DNA of 52,119 nt from Lactococcus cremoris subsp. cremoris NBRC 100676 (GCF_001591705.1 NZ_BCVK01000009.1:1-52119); one strand, 5' to 3'; shown: positions 1-9,528, numbered from the stretch's first letter. Notes: a model not told the origin generated them from the letters alone. Made by a program: numbers and translations.

Positions 1-23
1 GGGAGTGTGCTATTATAAGTCAT

Positions 24-79
24 ATAAGTCGTGCGCTTTCTAATGCTTAGTGGTTTAAGATTAGGATAGCACGACTTAT
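24..79. repeat. Long interrupted inverted repeat (hairpin)
   Basis: The arms ATAAGTCGTGC (24-34) and GCACGACTTAT (69-79) are perfect complements. Inside them CTAAT-G-CTTA (41-50) pairs with TAAGATTAG (56-64), giving a two-tier hairpin. A T-rich stretch follows on the plus strand. It may be the terminator of a gene left of the window. It could also be the end of a small repeat. Confidence 0.5.
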
Positions 80-168
80 TTATTTTCCAATGAAATTAAC
101 TAGCAATTCGGGTGCTATTTTACATTTTTATAGTATACTAATAATAAGTTTGTATAGAAAAGGGCTAG

Positions 169-1113
169 ATGATAATGGATAATGATATTCAACTATTGAC
201 AGAAGAAGCAAATGAGTTATCTCACATTTTGAATAGAGGAAATATTGTCAGTGCCCAAGTACAAAAAATGGAGCCTTATGAGCAAGGATTTTCTGGGGCT
301 AGTTTACTTCGACTCAAAGTCCTTTTTGCTGATGGACAGCAAGGGAGTTTTATTGGTAAGAAAGCAGATTTAAAGGAGAGAATGGTGATGCGAACGCTGA
401 CAGAACAAGGTCATCATCATACGCCAGCAGCTTATTGCGAGAATTTAACATCAGATGAAGCCCAATGGATGGTTGAAGAAGATTTAGGTAAACAACTTAG
501 TGCACCTTCTAATCGTTTGCAATGGTTGAATAAAGTTGCGGCTGCTCTTGCTGAAATTCATGGAAATAATATGAACCGAGGAAAAGAAATGGCGTGGCTC
601 ACGCCTGCTGATGCTGAATATTGGAATAAAATAGTAGGTCAACTATCGGTGGACCATTTTGAAAAAGCAATTTCTGATGATTATAGATTTGCTCAGCAAT
701 TTGAAGGCTATTTACCGAAAGTAAAAGAAAAGGCCGCTTTATTTGCGAAGAATATGATAGAAATCTCTCAGGAAGAAGAGTGGTTAACCTTGACACATGG
801 CGATTTACAAAATGTTGAGGGAAACCATGTCTATAATATTCAAGGAAATCCTTATATTATTGATTTTGGATTTTCAAGCTATGCTCCTTTTTATATTGAC
901 CTTGTAGATTATTTTTCTGCTGATGAGGCTATCTTATATCATAAAGCACTTATAGAAAGAGGCTTTTCTTTGGAATTAAAAGACTTTGAAGAACGTTTTA
1001 AGGCAGCAATTTTATACCCTTGCTTTATTTACATGTTTCCAAGTATGATGGACTGGAAAAGGGGAAATGAAGAAAAGTTGATGAAATTGATTGATAAAAT
1101 TGTTCATGACTGA
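169..1113 (+). CDS. Phosphotransferase family protein (APH/choline kinase fold)
   Basis: This 314-residue protein has the catalytic signature of the aminoglycoside/choline kinase fold. The loop LTHGDLQNVEGN (about residue 210) supplies the catalytic Asp and a metal-binding Asn, and IDFGFSS with DLVDYFS is the DFG-like metal site. Family members phosphorylate small hydroxyl substrates with ATP; the substrate here cannot be read from sequence. The start is ambiguous between ATG 169 and ATG 175; the AAAGGG at 159-163 suits either. TATACT at 134-139 is a possible -10. The gene is monocistronic and ends at a strong terminator. A genuine antibiotic-resistance role is not supported. Confidence 0.65.
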   Translation: MIMDNDIQLLTEEANELSHILNRGNIVSAQVQKMEPYEQGFSGASLLRLKVLFADGQQGSFIGKKADLKERMVMRTLTEQGHHHTPAAYCENLTSDEAQWMVEEDLGKQLSAPSNRLQWLNKVAAALAEIHGNNMNRGKEMAWLTPADAEYWNKIVGQLSVDHFEKAISDDYRFAQQFEGYLPKVKEKAALFAKNMIEISQEEEWLTLTHGDLQNVEGNHVYNIQGNPYIIDFGFSSYAPFYIDLVDYFSADEAILYHKALIERGFSLELKDFEERFKAAILYPCFIYMFPSMMDWKRGNEEKLMKLIDKIVHD

Positions 1114-1177
1114 CGTAAAAAAATGGCTAAGTTCTGTCATTAAAAAAACGCGAAATAAACAATCAAATATAAAAATA

Positions 1178-1214
1178 AAAAAAGACAAAATGTTTAAATT
1201 TGTCTTTTTCTTTT
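1178..1214. terminator. Bidirectional terminator between convergent genes
   Basis: AAAAAGACAAA (1179-1189) pairs with TTTGTCTTTTT (1199-1209), with A- and T-runs on either side. It can serve both the phosphotransferase gene (plus) and the DUF916 gene (minus). Confidence 0.8.
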
Positions 1215-1234
1215 ATTGAGAAAATTCGGACATG

Positions 1235-2245
1235 CTAATTATTTTCTTTAGTTTTTTTCTTCCGACGACGGTAGAGATAAAGTAAAATAACAAAAATAGG
1301 AATTAAGAGTAAGAACCACAATAACCACCAATAAGAGTTTTTCTTTTGAACAGAATTGTTCGCAATTTCTTTGACTTGTTTACTGCTAACAGTAAATTTC
1401 TCAGTAAAATGCCAAGTATTTTTACCAGATTTGGCTACCAAATCTAAATAGTAATGTCCTGCTTTAAGCTTAGTCTTTGCGGGAACACTATAATCAAAAG
1501 TAGAATGAGGGGCCATATCAAGATTTTCATCAGTAGATTGATATAAAAGTTTATTATTATCTTGCTGATAAACTTTAGTGGATATAGACAGGTGTGGCAT
1601 TACCCAGCTTGTTGGATTAGCCAGTTTAGCCAGAATGCCTGATTTATTTTTATTGGTAACTCCTGCTGTCACTTCGGTCAATTGTAAATCTAGCTGAGCT
1701 GTTGAGCTTGGCTGTGTTCGAATGACCACGGGGATTTCTGCACTATAATGATTAACGATTTTTTGATTTTTATTTTCTTCTTGTTCTACATTATTTGGAA
1801 CTTTTGAGACATGAATAGCGCCTAAAATGATTCCAGGTGATGAAACGGAAGGTCGGGTCAAATTAAGAAGAACTTCTTTACTTTGATTTTCAGCAATTTC
1901 GACTTCTGTAGTCTCAGCATTTAATTGGCTAAGAGTTGTTGAAGTACTAGGGAAAGGAAGAGTAGCTCTAGAAGGGGCTGCATAAGATATTTGCCCTAAA
2001 TTATTTGTCAAACCATTATATAAAGAAACTTTGAATTTATTAGTTTGACTTTCGTTATTAGAAATTGTTAAGGAGAGTTGAGCTGTAGAATCAGTTGGAA
2101 TCAGCAAATCATAAAATGATGCGTCTTTTGTCTGGTACTGATTTTCATTTTTCTTAATTGAAAAATTGGCATCTGCCTGTACAGGGAGTTGTGTCAGTAA
2201 AAGACTACCGAAAATAAATGATAAAAGGAGGAAGAGTTTGTTCAT
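1235..2245 (-). CDS. DUF916/DUF3324 cell-surface protein (WxL partner)
   Basis: The 336-residue protein has a signal peptide (MNKLFLLLSFIFGS to QADA), a DUF916-type domain starting at FSIKKNENQYQ (now known as a WxL peptidoglycan-binding domain), a DUF3324-type domain, and a C-terminal membrane span (SYWWLLWFLLLIPIFVILLY) with a basic tail. Such proteins are encoded beside WxL proteins and are thought to help hold them on the wall. The start is set at ATG 2243-2245, behind AAAGGA at 2252-2257; an upstream in-frame start lacks a ribosome site. Both neighbouring WxL genes are broken, so this intact gene may have no local partner left. Confidence 0.8.
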   Translation of the reverse strand: MNKLFLLLSFIFGSLLLTQLPVQADANFSIKKNENQYQTKDASFYDLLIPTDSTAQLSLTISNNESQTNKFKVSLYNGLTNNLGQISYAAPSRATLPFPSTSTTLSQLNAETTEVEIAENQSKEVLLNLTRPSVSSPGIILGAIHVSKVPNNVEQEENKNQKIVNHYSAEIPVVIRTQPSSTAQLDLQLTEVTAGVTNKNKSGILAKLANPTSWVMPHLSISTKVYQQDNNKLLYQSTDENLDMAPHSTFDYSVPAKTKLKAGHYYLDLVAKSGKNTWHFTEKFTVSSKQVKEIANNSVQKKNSYWWLLWFLLLIPIFVILLYLYRRRKKKTKENN

Positions 2246-2275
2246 AAGAGTTCCTTTTGGGAAAATTATTAATAA

Positions 2276-2298
2276 CAACCCTCACGCTGTGAGGGTTG
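2276..2298 (-). terminator. Intercistronic hairpin between WxL and DUF916 genes
   Basis: CAACCCTCAC (2276-2285) and GTGAGGGTTG (2289-2298) form a 10-bp perfect stem with a three-base loop. It lies after the WxL pseudogene stop and before the DUF916 start. The tail is T-rich but broken by A, so it may be a partial terminator or an mRNA-processing hairpin. Confidence 0.6.
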
Positions 2299-2306
2299 CC
2301 TATAAA

Positions 2307-2831
2307 TTAGTTGAAGTCACTAGCTTTTGTGACTGTTTTTGAGATTGTCCAATCAACATTTAATGTGATAGATTTACCAGCGGTAGCTTTTGCTTGAGCT
2401 TTAGTTAAGGCAATATTTGTACTATCTTTATCAATATTTAAAGACTCTTGTCCAAAGTTTTCATTATCAGCCGCTTTAGTGAACACAGCACCACTTAAGC
2501 TGGTCAATGTTACACCATTTATTGTTAAGTTAGCTCCAGTATCTTGAGTGCTACCTGAAACTGTCCAACCTGTTGGGTTGGCTCTTGTATCAGTGACGTG
2601 TACAGCTTCTTTACCAGTTGTATTAGTACTATCTTTCAAAAGAACTGAAATATCACTATTATTATATTGGAATGAACCAAAGTCAAGGCTATCAATACTA
2701 TTAAGTGTAACATCACCATCAGTAATTTCTAGAGTTCCTGTAGAAGTAGCGTCATCAGCAAATACAACGGCTGTTTATGAGACTCCCATTAGAGTAGCTA
2801 GGGTTAATAAAGCAAGGTTTATTTTTTTCAT
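2307..2831 (-). pseudogene. Small WxL-domain surface protein, nonsense mutation in the signal peptide
   Basis: Reading from ATG 2829-2831 gives MKKINLALLTLATLMGVS, then TAA (2775-2777), then an unbroken frame to 2307 (174 codons). The sequence after the stop starts TAVVFADD, a typical signal-peptide end. The mature part has the two WxL-type motifs, GWTVS near the middle and VDWTI near the C-terminus, as in small wall-binding WxL proteins. The stop most simply comes from CAA to TAA at codon 19. A TTG at 2637-2639 could restart only the C-terminal fragment, without a signal peptide. The gene once formed a unit with the DUF916 gene downstream. Confidence 0.85.
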
Positions 2832-2910
2832 TTTTATATCTCATTAAGTTAGTGGATTTTTAGAACTACAATATCGTAACACATTGTAACCAAAAAAACT
2901 AACATTAAAA

Positions 2911-2919
2911 TGATATAAT
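2911..2919 (+). promoter_or_regulatory. Extended -10 promoter for the large WxL locus
   Basis: TGaTATAAT is a full extended -10 on the plus strand, in the gap between the divergent WxL genes. Direct repeats of GTAAC lie just upstream at 2876-2890, with starts 10 bp apart; they could bind a regulator. A GGAG at 2945-2948 is followed only by tiny open frames. Confidence 0.5.
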
Positions 2920-3026
2920 ACTTAATAGTTTTTAAAAACATAAAGGAGATTGTTTTGCATTGATGTAGTATATAAATTACAACATTACAAAACAACCTTC
3001 TGAAAGTGTGGTATTAAGGGGATTAA

Positions 3027-5498
3027 TTGAAAAGAAGTAAATGTTTTTTGTATTATATAAGTGAGATTGTCATATTCGCCATTTTATTGGTGCTTTTATC
3101 GCAAGGAGTTCAGGCAGATACAAAAGGAATTGTTAGACCGAGTGACAAATATCCTTTAGGAGCGGCAACAATGGCAACTTTCTATGCAGGGGAGAATATG
3201 GTTATTAACACTAACTATCCAACCAATGGGGAGTTTTATGCAGGTCACTTTTATTCAGGAACAAGTTTATAAAGTGATGGAAAAACTGAACTTGGACCTG
3301 GAAGTATCAATGATTTAAGTAAATATACAGGTAAGTTGTCCAATAATCTGGATCCAATGTTTATTTCGCCCACGGCATTTTCTCCAGCTATCACAAAGTC
3401 ACTTGCTGAGACACAGAGTTTGCGAGGAAATCAAGGGGAGACCTACCATTACGTGATGGGGGCAACCAAAGCTGATGAATTTACTGACAATCAATTAAAC
3501 AGTATTTTTAATAATAATGAATATAAGACAGCTTTTACGAATAAAGCTTACAAGAAATCTAATGGAGAAACGGCTCATCTTGAAGATATTGATTATTTTA
3601 AAGATAATGGTGTAGTCAATCAAAGTTCGGGAATTCAAAATGTAACAACTGTCAGTGATTATTATGATAATTTGACTGCGAGTACCTATGATTCTGAGGG
3701 AAATATAACTGGTTATAAATTAGCGGTCTTTAATGATGCAATAAAAAATCTGTAACAGTCAATAGCCAAATGGTCAAAGACCCTATCTGGACTTCGCCAA
3801 GCCTTATCCAAATAAATATAAATATGGATGAAACTAAAACGAATACTGGGGTTGTTGCGGTTGATATTGACGGTAAGGCAAATAATGGTATTTTTCAAAA
3901 TTCAGAAGAAGTATCAATAAATTTGTTAAACTATGATTCTAGTAAGCAAAAAATTCCTTATATCATTTTGAATTACCATAATTTTAATCAATTTAATTTT
4001 GAGAACACTTCAATTTTCAGAGTAAGTGCTTATACAAGTGAACAAGTGAAACGTGATAAGCCAGATGTAAATCAATTTTATTTAAAAGATGACCGTCTAA
4101 ATTTATCCTCAACAAAGGATAACGCGCAGAGATATAATACCGCTTCACATATTATTAATAATTTCAATACAATTACCGGTGGAGAGGACTCAACGATTCA
4201 AATCAATAATGATAAAACAGATGATGGTTTTTCATTTTTAGGAACCTTACTAGCCCCTCACACTAATATTTCCGTAAACAGTACCACAACTCAAGGGTTC
4301 GCAGGAAATATAGTAACGGGACGCAGTCTTTACTTATTGAGTGATATCACCGCTGACAATGCCTTCTCGGCAAATTTTAACAGCGATGGTGATTTTCCCG
4401 GTACCAGCGATTTAGAACCTGATGCAAATACACCACCGCGTATTCTATCAATTGATTTACCTGACAATGTTAGTTTTAGCCCAGAAAATGCGACGACTCA
4501 TTAGAAATTTGAATTTTCTTTAAACAATAATATCCAGGTAGACCCAGAATCCCAAACGATGCACCGATTAGATGGCAGAAAAGTAAAAAATACATTTAAT
4601 ATTTAGCAACCAGCCAATAGTTCGAGCAATCTGTGGTCGCGTATGAATGACGGACAATGGAAAAAATATGAAAAAGAAGCAATCGCAGCTAATGACCAAG
4701 ATAGTGCTCAGACTACCCAACTCTCAATTGCTGACGTCACAGAAGATTTAAAAACTGCTGATGGAAAAGATAATTATGATTGATCAGACCTTATATGATG
4801 GAGGTCAAATTGATGCTTCTTATGATGTGGATGGTCAACAAAAAGCATTCATTGGTCAGCATTTATTACATAGAAATAAATTTTCATTTATTGTTGCAAG
4901 AAAAGAAGATGACTTATCAACGATGAGTCAAGAAGAAATTGATAAGAAGTATTCTAATACAATGGCTGTCTATACACTCGAAGTACATGGAGACCTTTTG
5001 GTCAATTATCCTAAGATATTTGATTTTGGGACTTATCAATTGGGGACCTCAGGATTAGCAAATAATGAGTTTAGAGTTGCGAAAGGTCAAATTAATGTAG
5101 AGAATCCTTATTATTTGGATTGGAAATTACTTGTAAAAAATACCACGACTGAAATTCAAAATAATCCATTGTTGTTAGATAGCGCAACGGATTTTAATGC
5201 TCAATTATATAATCTTGTCAGTGATACAGATGATACTTGGTTACCGGGCGCTTTTGTAAATTTGGGCTCACTCAAGGCAACAGGAGAACAAACAATGCTA
5301 GTACTAAGTACTGAACCTGATAATTCGGTTGATTCCAATTGGACTGAAGTTTAGCCAACTTCAAGTATGCAGTTTTATAAAACAGATGTGGAGTTAAAGT
5401 TCCATACGAATCGTGCGGATGGTTATGTAAAAAGAACGGGAAGTTATAAGTTGAATGCTTCTTGGGAATTAACAACTCCAAATATCATCAAAAAATAG
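3027..5498 (+). pseudogene. Large choice-of-anchor A / WxL surface protein, heavily decayed
   Basis: The original gene starts at TTG 3027 (AAGGGG at 3016-3021) and encodes a signal peptide ending at VQADTKG. The middle part resembles a choice-of-anchor A domain (LGTLLAPHTNISVN, GNIVTGRSLYL). The C-terminus is a WxL domain, with LDWKL near 5120 and ASWELTTPN just before the stop at 5496. I see six lesions: TAA at 3270, a frameshift in an A-run at 3743-3748 (one A missing), TAG at 4502, TAG at 4604, a frame change near 4780, and TAG at 5352. Between lesions the frames join smoothly. The full protein would have had about 820 residues. It is an old pseudogene. Confidence 0.85.
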
Positions 5499-5613
5499 TT
5501 GGAGGATTTCTACATTTATAGATTTAGCAAACTTTAAAAATAATCAGATGAAATTTGGAATGAATGGGTCTGTATTGAGAAGTTGGCTAATTTTTAGGCC
5601 TTATCGTCATTTA

Positions 5614-5643
5614 TTGACCCTCATTGATAGGGTATGTTATAAT
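5614..5643 (+). promoter_or_regulatory. Promoter of the Ser-rich membrane protein gene
   Basis: TTGACC (5614-5619) and TATAAT (5638-5643) are 18 bp apart, with TG one base before the -10. It lies 46 bp before the ATG at 5689. Confidence 0.8.
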
Positions 5644-5688
5644 GTAAAGGGAATAACTGATTTTTTAGCTTTATTAAGGAGGCTTTTC

Positions 5689-6402
5689 ATGGCAAAACAT
5701 TCAAAAGCGAGTTTAAAAAACAATAAAAAAATAATTGCAATTATCAGTTTAGCAGTCATTTTAATTGTTGCTCTCGGAGTCATCGCTTATCAAGTTTTTT
5801 ATCCTCATAAAACCTCTGATAAAGCAGCATCATTTGCACAAACAAGCTCAACAAAGGTAAGTAAGAGCACTGCAAGTAAATCAAAAAGTAGTAGCACATC
5901 CAGTGATTCAACTCAAGCATCGACATCGAGTTCATCGACATCGACTACTTCAACGACTTCAGCAAGTTCATCAAGTAGCCAAAGTACAAGTACTCCGGCG
6001 AATTGGACTGACTTAACAAGCACACAGCAAGATGCAGTATATGCCCAATGGGTTAATAACTCACAAGGCAAATTCGATGTATATACTGGGGAAGCTTATC
6101 GGATTTATTTAGTCAATGTAGGAGCAAACGGAGTCTCATCTTATAATGACCCAGTTGATGTGATTCAGAATACAGCACGTGTTCAAATTAACGCAAATGG
6201 AACATATTATTTGCAAGTTCCAGACCCAAGCCAAACAGGCTTAAGAATGGCACAGAATCCTTGGCCGTTGGTCAATTGGCAAACTAAAGAAACACTGACA
6301 GGTGCACAACTTGCAGCCAAATATGGTTCAGATACTTCACTCAATAGTGGAAGTTCACAAATTAAATCAATAAATGCCACACCAGTTCCAACAGGAAATT
6401 GA
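5689..6402 (+). CDS. Membrane-anchored extracellular protein with Ser/Thr linker
   Basis: The 237-residue protein starts MAKHSK at ATG 5689, six bases after AAGGAGG. Residues ~18-40 are one membrane span (IIAIISLAVILIVALGVIAY) preceded by lysines, so most of the chain should be outside the cell. A low-complexity Ser/Thr linker (about residues 50-105) leads to a compact C-terminal domain (NWTDLTSTQQDAVYAQWVNN to the end). I do not recognise the domain; it resembles small extracellular domains of other Lactobacillales proteins with Ser-rich stalks. It has its own promoter and terminator, so it is monocistronic. Confidence 0.7.
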   Translation: MAKHSKASLKNNKKIIAIISLAVILIVALGVIAYQVFYPHKTSDKAASFAQTSSTKVSKSTASKSKSSSTSSDSTQASTSSSSTSTTSTTSASSSSSQSTSTPANWTDLTSTQQDAVYAQWVNNSQGKFDVYTGEAYRIYLVNVGANGVSSYNDPVDVIQNTARVQINANGTYYLQVPDPSQTGLRMAQNPWPLVNWQTKETLTGAQLAAKYGSDTSLNSGSSQIKSINATPVPTGN

Positions 6403-6410
6403 TAAGAAGT

Positions 6411-6437
6411 AGACTGACTTTTGTCAGTCTTTTTTTG
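6411..6437 (+). terminator. Rho-independent terminator
   Basis: AGACTGAC (6411-6418) and GTCAGTCT (6423-6430) form a perfect stem with a TTTT loop, followed by seven T. Confidence 0.9.
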
Positions 6438-6444
6438 TGAAATT

Positions 6445-6474
6445 AAAGTACTGACTATTCTGTCAGTGTTTTTG
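6445..6474 (+). terminator. Second tandem terminator-like hairpin
   Basis: ACTGAC (6450-6455) and GTCAGT (6462-6467) form a stem followed by GTTTTT. It uses the same ACTGAC/GTCAGT arms as the terminator just upstream. Confidence 0.6.
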
Positions 6475-6525
6475 GATTGGCAACGATGACTGATAGAGAC
6501 TGTAAGTGATTTTTTAGACAAAAAA

Positions 6526-6534
6526 TGCTATAAT
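6526..6534 (+). promoter_or_regulatory. truB: Extended -10 directly before truB
   Basis: TGcTATAAT ends seven bases before the ATG at 6542. Transcription would therefore start at or one base before the start codon, implying a leaderless mRNA unless a TTG at 6554 is used. Confidence 0.6.
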
Positions 6535-6541
6535 TTTCAGG

Positions 6542-7534
6542 ATGAATGAAAATTTGAACGGCATTTTAAATGTCTATAAAGAAGCTGGTTGGACATCTTT
6601 TGATGTCGTCGCCAAACTTCGTTGTATTTTAAAAACAAAAAAAATTGGACATGGTGGGACTTTAGACCCATCAGTAACCGGTGTTTTACCTATTGCTGTT
6701 GGAAAATCAACACGATTATTAGAATATATGGAAGCAGCAGGTAAAATTTACGAAGGTCAAGTGACGATTGGGTTTTCAACTGAAACTGAGGATGCTGATG
6801 GTGCAATTGTAAATCAAACGCCAGTAAAAAATAATTTAACTGAGAGTGAAATTGATTCTGCTATGTCGCGCTTTGTCGGGAAAATAAAACAGATTCCGCC
6901 AATGTATTCGGCAGTAAAAATCAATGGGAAAAAGTTATATGAATATGCTAGAGCGGGTCAGACGATTGAACGCCCAGCAAGAGAGATTACAATAAAATCT
7001 TTTGTAAGGACAAGCCCGATTGATTGGAATAAGGAAGAAGGCTTAGTCACTTTTTCTTTCAAAGTTGAGTGTAGTAAAGGGACTTATGTTCGGACTTTAG
7101 CGGTTGATTTGGCGGACAGTCTTGGTTATGCAGGACATATGTCAAAATTACAACGGACGGCAAGTAATGGCTTACTGATTAAAGATGCTATTAAATTGTC
7201 AAAAATTGAAGAAATACAAGAATCAGGAAAGCTTTCTACTATATTGTATCCAGCAGAATATGCTGTCAGTGATTTGCCTAGGGTTAATTTGACTACTGTT
7301 CAGTTTGATATGGCGCGTGTTGGCAAGAAATTTGCTCAAAGTGATTGGACAAATGAAGTAGAAACTGCTGACAGCTCTGTCAACAAGACAAAGCAGCAAG
7401 AATATTTACTGACAGACTTGTCGTTACTGACAACAGAAAAATTTGCGGCTTTTTATAATGATAAATTAGTTGCTGTCTATATGAAACATCCTGAAAAAGA
7501 AGGAATCTGGAAACCCAATAAAGTATTGGTCTGA
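6542..7534 (+). CDS. truB: tRNA pseudouridine(55) synthase TruB
   Basis: TruB isomerises U55 to pseudouridine in the T-loop of tRNAs. The catalytic motif HGGTLDPSVTGVLP with its Asp lies near residue 40; KIKQIPPMYSAVKINGKKLY and KGTYVRTLAVDLA are further family blocks. At 330 residues it is slightly longer than usual, because of a C-terminal insertion around ETADSSVNKTKQQEYLL that coincides with two CTGACAG-type palindromes. Translation may begin at ATG 6542 on a leaderless message, or at TTG 6554, which would give the classical N-terminus MNGIL. The stop lies 31 bases before the preferred ribF start, so the two are probably co-transcribed. Confidence 0.93.
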   Translation: MNENLNGILNVYKEAGWTSFDVVAKLRCILKTKKIGHGGTLDPSVTGVLPIAVGKSTRLLEYMEAAGKIYEGQVTIGFSTETEDADGAIVNQTPVKNNLTESEIDSAMSRFVGKIKQIPPMYSAVKINGKKLYEYARAGQTIERPAREITIKSFVRTSPIDWNKEEGLVTFSFKVECSKGTYVRTLAVDLADSLGYAGHMSKLQRTASNGLLIKDAIKLSKIEEIQESGKLSTILYPAEYAVSDLPRVNLTTVQFDMARVGKKFAQSDWTNEVETADSSVNKTKQQEYLLTDLSLLTTEKFAAFYNDKLVAVYMKHPEKEGIWKPNKVLV

Positions 7535-7565
7535 TTCTAAGCACATGAAGTTAAAAGTGAGAAAA

Positions 7566-8468
7566 ATGGAAATATTAGAATTTACTGATGAACTAAAATT
7601 TGATGAAGAACTAATTCTTGTCCTCGGTTATTTTGACGGCTTACACCGAGGACATCAAAGCCTCTTTGCTGAAGCAAAAAAAATTGCTGCAGTATTAAAT
7701 TTAAAAATTGCTGTTTTTACATTTCCAGAAAAACCAACTTTAACATTTAATAAATTTGAGCCAGATATGCTTTTAAAATTAACCTCAGATAAAAAAAGAG
7801 CAGAACTGTTTGCTGAAAATGGGGTTGATTATCTTGTTTTTAAAGACTTTACCTCTAAGTTTGCGCATCAAACTTCAACAGAATTTGCTAAAAGTGTAGT
7901 CATGAGATTTAATCCTAAAGTCGTTATTACTGGTTTTGATTATACAACGGGTTCTGATATGAAGAATCTAGAGTCAACAGAAGACTATCGGGTTGTTATT
8001 ATGCCAGAAAAAGCTGATGAGCAAGGGAAAATTTCTTCAACTCGGATTAGAAAAGCAGTTGAAGCAGGAGATATTGCTCAAGCTAATCAACTACTAGGCT
8101 ATTCTTATGAAACAACTGGGCTTGTTGTACATGGTTTTGCTAGAGGAAGACAGTTAGGTTATCCAACAGCAAACTTGGTCATTAAAGATTATGTTCATCT
8201 GCCTGCTGTGGGAGTTTATACCTGTGATGTACTCTTTGCGGGTGAACGTCATCGAGGTTTTGCTTCAATTGGCTATAATGACACCTTTAATGGCACTGAG
8301 AAAACGGTAGAAGTTCATATCTTTGATTTTAATGGAGAAATCTATGGTGAAAATTTGACCGTGTTATGGTTAGATAAAATTCGCGATATGATAAAATTTG
8401 AAGGTATTGATCAATTGATTGACCAGATGAAAGAAGATGAACAAATCGCTCGAGATTTTAAAGCGTAA
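7566..8468 (+). CDS. ribF: Bifunctional riboflavin kinase / FMN adenylyltransferase
   Basis: The enzyme makes FMN and then FAD from riboflavin and ATP. The N-terminal adenylyltransferase half shows LGYFDGLHRGHQ and the SSTRIRKAV block; the C-terminal kinase half starts near GLVVHGFARG and has GYPTANL. I prefer ATG 7566 (MEILEF, 300 residues), preceded by AAGTGAG, over ATG 7545, which has no ribosome site. The truB-ribF pairing is common in Firmicutes. Lactococcal literature often calls the gene ribC. Confidence 0.93.
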   Translation: MEILEFTDELKFDEELILVLGYFDGLHRGHQSLFAEAKKIAAVLNLKIAVFTFPEKPTLTFNKFEPDMLLKLTSDKKRAELFAENGVDYLVFKDFTSKFAHQTSTEFAKSVVMRFNPKVVITGFDYTTGSDMKNLESTEDYRVVIMPEKADEQGKISSTRIRKAVEAGDIAQANQLLGYSYETTGLVVHGFARGRQLGYPTANLVIKDYVHLPAVGVYTCDVLFAGERHRGFASIGYNDTFNGTEKTVEVHIFDFNGEIYGENLTVLWLDKIRDMIKFEGIDQLIDQMKEDEQIARDFKA

Positions 8469-8510
8469 GAAACTAGGAAAAGAGATTTGGAAAGGGAGCC
8501 AAAAAACGTT

Positions 8511-8541
8511 GTGAGTCAATAGTTAACTCACTTGTTTTTTT
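8511..8541 (+). terminator. Weak terminator after ribF
   Basis: GTGAGT (8511-8516) pairs with ACTCAC (8526-8531) and is followed by a T-run. The T-run touches the GTG start proposed for the next gene, so the hairpin could also affect that gene. Confidence 0.55.
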
Positions 8542-9525
8542 GTGAAAAAAGAGATGAAAATTAATAATAAAAAAGTTGTAATTGTGGGAGCTGGAGCAGT
8601 AGGGAGTACTTATGCTCATAATTTGGTCGTTGATGATTTAGCAGATGAAATCGCCATTATCAATACTAATAAAAGTAAGGCTTCTGCCAATAGTTTGGAC
8701 TTACTTCATGCTCTGCCTTATTTAAACTCAGCTCCTAAAAATATTTATGCAGCAGACTACGCTGATGTTGCTGACGCCGATATCGTTGTTTTATCCGCTA
8801 ATGCTCCGTCAGCTACCTTTGGTAAAAATCCAGACCGTCTTCAATTACTAGAAAATAATGTTGAAATGATTCGCGATATCACGCGAAAAACAATGGACGC
8901 TGGCTTTGACGGTATTTTCTTAGTAGCTTCAAACCCCGTAGACGTACTTGCTCAAGTAGTTGCTGAAGTTTCTGGCTTACCTAAACACCGTATTATTGGA
9001 ACAGGAACCTTGCTTGAAACAAGTCGAATGCGACAAATTGTAGCTGAGAAACTTCAAATTAACCCTAAAAGTATTCATGGTTATGTTTTAGCTGAACATG
9101 GGAAATCTAGTTTTGCCGCTTGGTCCAATGTTACTGTTGGTGCAATTCCATTAACAACATGGCTTGAAAAATATCCGAATCCAGATTTTCCGACATTTGA
9201 TGAAATTGATCAAGAAATTCGCGAAGTTGGCTTAGATATTTTCATGCAAAAAGGAAATACATCATACGGAATCGCAGCTTCATTAGCGCGTTTAACAAGA
9301 GCAATTTTCCGAAATGAGAGCGTCATTTTACCTGTTTCAGCTCATTTGACAGGTCAGTACGGACAAGCTGAACTATATACAGGTAGTCCAGCAATAATCG
9401 ACCGGACAGGCGTTCGAGCTGTTTTAGAATTGGAATTAACAGCAGAAGAGCAAGGTAAATTTGAACATTCTGCAGCACTCTTAAAAGAGAACTTTGAATC
9501 CATCAAGGAAAAATGCACATTATAA
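8542..9525 (+). CDS. L-lactate/L-2-hydroxyisocaproate dehydrogenase family protein
   Basis: This NAD-dependent 2-hydroxyacid dehydrogenase of 327 residues has the Rossmann motif [14 protein letters not shown], the NPVD segment, [12 protein letters not shown] with the substrate-binding Arg, and the catalytic His in LAEHGKSS. The mobile active-site loop reads [13 protein letters not shown] rather than the GAPQKPGETR of true lactate dehydrogenases, so the specificity Gln is missing. A bulkier 2-oxoacid (as for HicDH) is therefore more likely than pyruvate. The start is unclear: GTG 8542 and ATG 8554 both lack a good ribosome site. Calls such as ldhX or hicD cannot be separated from sequence alone. 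Confidence 0.75.
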   Translation: MKKEMKINNKKVVIVGAGAVGSTYAHNLVVDDLADEIAIINTNKSKASANSLDLLHALPYLNSAPKNIYAADYADVADADIVVLSANAPSATFGKNPDRLQLLENNVEMIRDITRKTMDAGFDGIFLVASNPVDVLAQVVAEVSGLPKHRIIGTGTLLETSRMRQIVAEKLQINPKSIHGYVLAEHGKSSFAAWSNVTVGAIPLTTWLEKYPNPDFPTFDEIDQEIREVGLDIFMQKGNTSYGIAASLARLTRAIFRNESVILPVSAHLTGQYGQAELYTGSPAIIDRTGVRAVLELELTAEEQGKFEHSAALLKENFESIKEKCTL

Positions 9526-9528
9526 AAT

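Noticed and set aside
24-79. Insertion sequence end
   Set aside because: The inverted repeat has internal pairing typical of an RNA hairpin, and no transposase or target duplication is visible.
169-1113. Aminoglycoside resistance gene
   Set aside because: Only the generic kinase-fold motifs are present; it is a chromosomal housekeeping-like gene with no mobile context.
2945-2966. Mini-frames after GGAG in the WxL divergent region
   Set aside because: They end after two or three codons; no conserved leader peptide can be supported.
8476-8522. Short leader peptide before the hydroxyacid dehydrogenase
   Set aside because: TTG with 11 codons after AGGA could be read, but there is no run of regulatory codons and the adjoining hairpin is better explained as the ribF terminator.
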